NCBI GenBank assembly: GCA_014706295.1
Contig: JACSVZ010000005.1
Coordinates: 19,012,172 to 19,076,171, forward strand
Reading direction: 5' to 3'
DNA from: Lycocorax pyrrhopterus obiensis
Taxonomy: Eukaryota; Chordata; Aves; Passeriformes; Paradisaeidae
DNA: 64,000 bases
Every line of letters begins with the position of its first letter. Positions within the stretch are counted from its first letter, which is position 1. The notes under the pieces were generated by a model, which saw nothing but the letters and a program-made list of their open reading frames with translations, searched no databases and had not been told where the DNA came from. The translations under genes and the position numbers were made by a program. Positions 60,950-64,000 of this stretch are shown piece by piece.

Positions 60950-63900
60950 CAGGAGTGCCCGGGCTTCACGGAACCGCAACTGTCCTTGGTGATTTTTCAG
61001 CTCAACAGAACAAACAACAAAATATCGTATTAGCACTAAGGTTAGCCTGAAATAATGGAAAATAAGAGGGAAAGCTGTAAGCATTTTCTAAAATGCCAGT
61101 TTGAAATTCTCAAATGATTCATCCAACACAAACAGTGTCTGAGTGGAACAATTTTCTTTGCAGGGAGTTTCCACTGGAACAAATAGCAAGTTCTGTTTAA
61201 AAAAAAAAATTAAAAATTTGCAGCTAGTTGTAATACTCGTAATGCTTGCCAGGGGCTGGAGTGTGCCCACAGCCAGGTAAATCCTTGTGATCCAGAGTGA
61301 TGGTTTATTGCAGCTTTTCCTGCCAGTTCTTTAGAGCCACTTGCAGTTTTTACTTATGAGCCCTACCTAAGACAGTGGTGGCTGGATTTCCGTTTACCTT
61401 CTGATATTATTCCATATTTAGAATATTCCTTAACATTCTTTTTCCTAAGCTGACCCCTGTCTGTTGATCCCTTTGTGTAACCCAGAGTGTTGCTGTGATG
61501 TGGCAGCTCCGCATTGTCTGCAGATGATGGAAAATGAGGGCATGTAACAGGGTGCTCTTTGCCTCAGCATCACAGCCAGTGTCTCACTTGCACAGCCTGA
61601 GCAGTAGGGCCATGAACAGCTCTTCTGCAGGAGCATGAAGCTCTGTATTGATTGTATTCCCCAGATGCACAAAGGAGGACCAGGCACTGCACCTCAGCCT
61701 TCCACTGATGCCTTTAAGGACCTGGTCATCAGTTTGTCGAGCATGACTTTCAGCTCATTGAACCACAGGTACTTGATGGGTTATGTACAAATGGGAATGT
61801 TCCTGGTCATGACACAGCTGCCAATGCCTCGCTGAGACCTGGCTCATGCCCAGCTGCAGGGAAGTTCCTGGGTAAACTTCTTGGGCCCCTGGACTGGTGC
61901 TTTTCTGTGCACAGCTAAAGAGAAGTATTTAGTCTGTGAGCCAGAGAGAGGTGTTCAGGAGGCTGTTTTGGTCTGCACAGACCTTTTAAACCTACCCCCC
62001 TAGACAGCAGCTGACCAGTTTTCTCCAAGATCTCACTGCCTGCACAGGCAATAGCTTTGTTGTAGCCCATCTATTTATCGCCCTCTAGTGAGGTTTTAAA
62101 AATTAACGTAGATTCCTTCCATGAGGAAAATAAATATTAGAGTTTACTGATTTAAATAGATTTACATTTTTTGAGAGTCGGTGGCTTCACGGAATCCCTC
62201 TCAAACATGATACCACACTTCGGATGGGTGCATAGCCTAATTTTGGATAGGCATGGAGACGTAATGATAATGTGTGTCTCCCCTGCAGTCACTGGGTTCT
62301 CGGCAAAGGTCTTTGCATCAACAGCACTGGATACAGTTCCTTTCTTTTTACCTGTCTTTAAGTGCTGTTGCACTTTAGGTTTTGGCTGAACTCACATGTA
62401 GATCACTTGACATGGCTCTGGTCTAGGTGATTGCTTATGCTTCTTGGTGCTCCACCTTTGTTAATTATAATTCAACTGGGCTGGCCCCAGACTTGGGAAG
62501 TGGCCTTTTCTTTGCAGAGGAACTAGCTCCAGGGCTGGAACTCTTTTAGGTTGTAACCAGGGGATGTGATTCAATCACCTCTGTAGTCAGACTGGTTTTA
62601 CTTCACAGGTATGGGAGATGATGAGAAGTGTACCATGAATATGGTTTCTCTTAATTAGCCTGAAGATGTAGCGGGTGCTTGCTCTTCATGACCAGCCATG
62701 AGGGTTCTCAGATCCTCTCCTGCTTATAATGCATAAGGTTCTGATTTGCAGCTCCAACGCAGAGATCCTTGTGGATCCCTTCCTAGTCCCTTGTGGACAG
62801 CATTACATCAGCACACTGTACTCCATCTTCCTTCCTCCTCAGGTTCACCACCCATCTGTCACACCAGCACCCTCCAAAACACCCCCAGATTCCTGTATTT
62901 GTTCTGTTCATCTTCATCCATATACTACACACTCCTCCACTCTTGCCAGTGGCACCATTCAGCTCTTGCTGGAGCAAGAGCTCCCAGGAGATCTGAATAC
63001 AAACACCTCTGAGAATGCCCCCAGCAGCACTCAGCCACTCAGGCTGTTGCTCACCTGTGTCCTGCATCACCTGTGTGCAGTCACATCTATGTCACACGCG
63101 CCTGTCTCAAATGAACACCCTCAGCAGCCTCCGGAGCACCAGCAGCGCACCGGCTGCTTGGCGGCACTGCTCAGGGGACACCCCACGGTGTGTCTGACTG
63201 GCAGCTGGCATGCACAAGTCACCCAGGGGCCGTACTGAAGTGTGGTGCTGTGGTGCACACTGAGCTACGTGGATGGTTTCTCAGCTAAGTCAGGAAATCT
63301 GCCGTGGCAGCTCCCCACCCCTCTGTGTGCTGCTGGTGAGGGACTGACCTCTCCTCAAGGCAGTGTCAGCACTGTGGGTGCTGACATCTAACAGAGCAAA
63401 CAGCCAGTCTGCTTAACAGTACCTTCTCCACTTCAGCCAGAGGCTGGGAGTGTGACAGTCACTGTGGTTTAAAACAAAGCTAAAAACCAATAAACCCCAC
63501 TTCTTCTCATTTTCCACTTCTTTGCATTTCCTCCTGAGGCATCTTAGAGCTGTGGGAAGAGGAACTGGCACAGGGATAGGTGCTCAGTGCCCATGCACTA
63601 GGGATCAGCCCTTCTTTGCTTGTGCACGGTGCTGCCCTCCTCCTGTTCCCACAGAGCAAATGGCAGGACAGATAAGGACATGAAAGTTTCCAAAACCAGG
63701 CACCCGTAGTTAGCCCCTCGGAAAACAGCTAGGGTGGAGCCCAGTTTGTGGCGTGAGAGAGAAACTGAAGCAAAACAGGATGCTTTTGTGATTTAAAACT
63801 TATTTTTCATAATTCCTATTTAAAGGCTTGGTTTGGTTTGGTTTTGAAGTTGTCTGCTACATTTATTGGGAATCTATAACCCAAAGAGCTTTGTGCATGT

Positions 63901-64000
63901 GTATGAGCGTATGCAGATGTGTATGTGCACATGTCCTTGTGTAGGGATTGCACATGAAGAGGCTACTACTCAACCTCAGGAAAATTTTCCTCCTGAAAAT
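60950..64000. other. Non-coding right end
   Basis: I see no supported exon. The 169-codon open frame at 62729-63238 (plus) has no recognised domain and ordinary base composition, and is left unannotated. If the CpG island at 60 kb starts a gene, this is probably its first intron. Confidence 0.5.

Noticed and set aside
59953..61084. Open frames of 218-302 codons around the 60 kb CpG island
   Set aside because: They overlap each other on both strands and are low-complexity; this is a base-composition effect, not genes.
62729..63238. 169-codon open frame near the right end
   Set aside because: No domain, no splice context, and a competing frame on each strand; treated as chance.
22365..64000. 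Genes that flank VSIG4 in mammals (MSN, HEPH)
   Set aside because: I looked for the moesin C-terminal and start exons and hephaestin copper-oxidase motifs on both strands and found none.
1..64000. CRISPR arrays, bacterial operons, tRNA or rRNA genes
   Set aside because: The DNA is vertebrate; no spaced palindromic repeats, ribosome-binding sites or cloverleaf sequences were seen.

Overview
The window is vertebrate nuclear DNA, almost certainly from a bird. It has short exons with consensus GT/AG splice sites and no operon-like packing. It also carries several fragments of CR1 LINEs (the dominant avian retroposon) with their usual 3' ends, an avian-type solo LTR, and small CpG islands in an otherwise AT-leaning background. 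The LTR text reminds me of passerine elements, but I cannot fix the order or species from sequence alone.

The left third (about 1.6-22 kb) holds two tandem plus-strand genes. Both encode VSIG4/CRIg-type receptors, the complement C3b/iC3b receptor of tissue macrophages. Gene A (1662-9815) reads intact over nine coding exons: signal peptide, V-set Ig domain, C2-type Ig domain, three short Thr/Ser-rich stalk exons, transmembrane exon, and two cytoplasmic exons, giving about 414 residues. Gene B (15265-21657) has the same architecture and the same intron phases. Its V domain is only about 60% identical to that of gene A, so the duplication is old.

The most unusual feature lies inside gene B. A 1.43 kb stretch (17498-18929) covering its C2 exon, next intron and first stalk exon is almost letter-for-letter the same as 3471-4911 of gene A. 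It differs by one substitution and four small deletions, one of which removes a base of the C2 exon and breaks the frame. Directly after the block sits a short remnant of what looks like gene B's own, diverged C2 exon end with its splice donor. The near-identical block has therefore been pasted over gene B out of register, either by recent gene conversion or template switching in the genome, or by an assembly gap-fill error. All ectodomain introns are phase 1, so skipping the broken exon would still give an in-frame, V-only receptor, a form known in mammals.

From about 22 kb to the right end I find no gene I can name. This stretch holds two CpG islands (about 36.8-37.3 and 60.1-60.8 kb; the second has a possible first exon), a minus-strand open frame with a plausible exon near 29.2 kb, a CR1 copy at 31.6-32.1 kb, and a 629-base solo LTR with intact target-site duplication at 49.6-50.2 kb. 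It also holds microsatellites (including 16 perfect CAG units), G-quadruplex-prone runs, and several strong inverted repeats. The neighbouring genes and any distal exons must lie outside the window or be too short or too diverged to recognise by eye.
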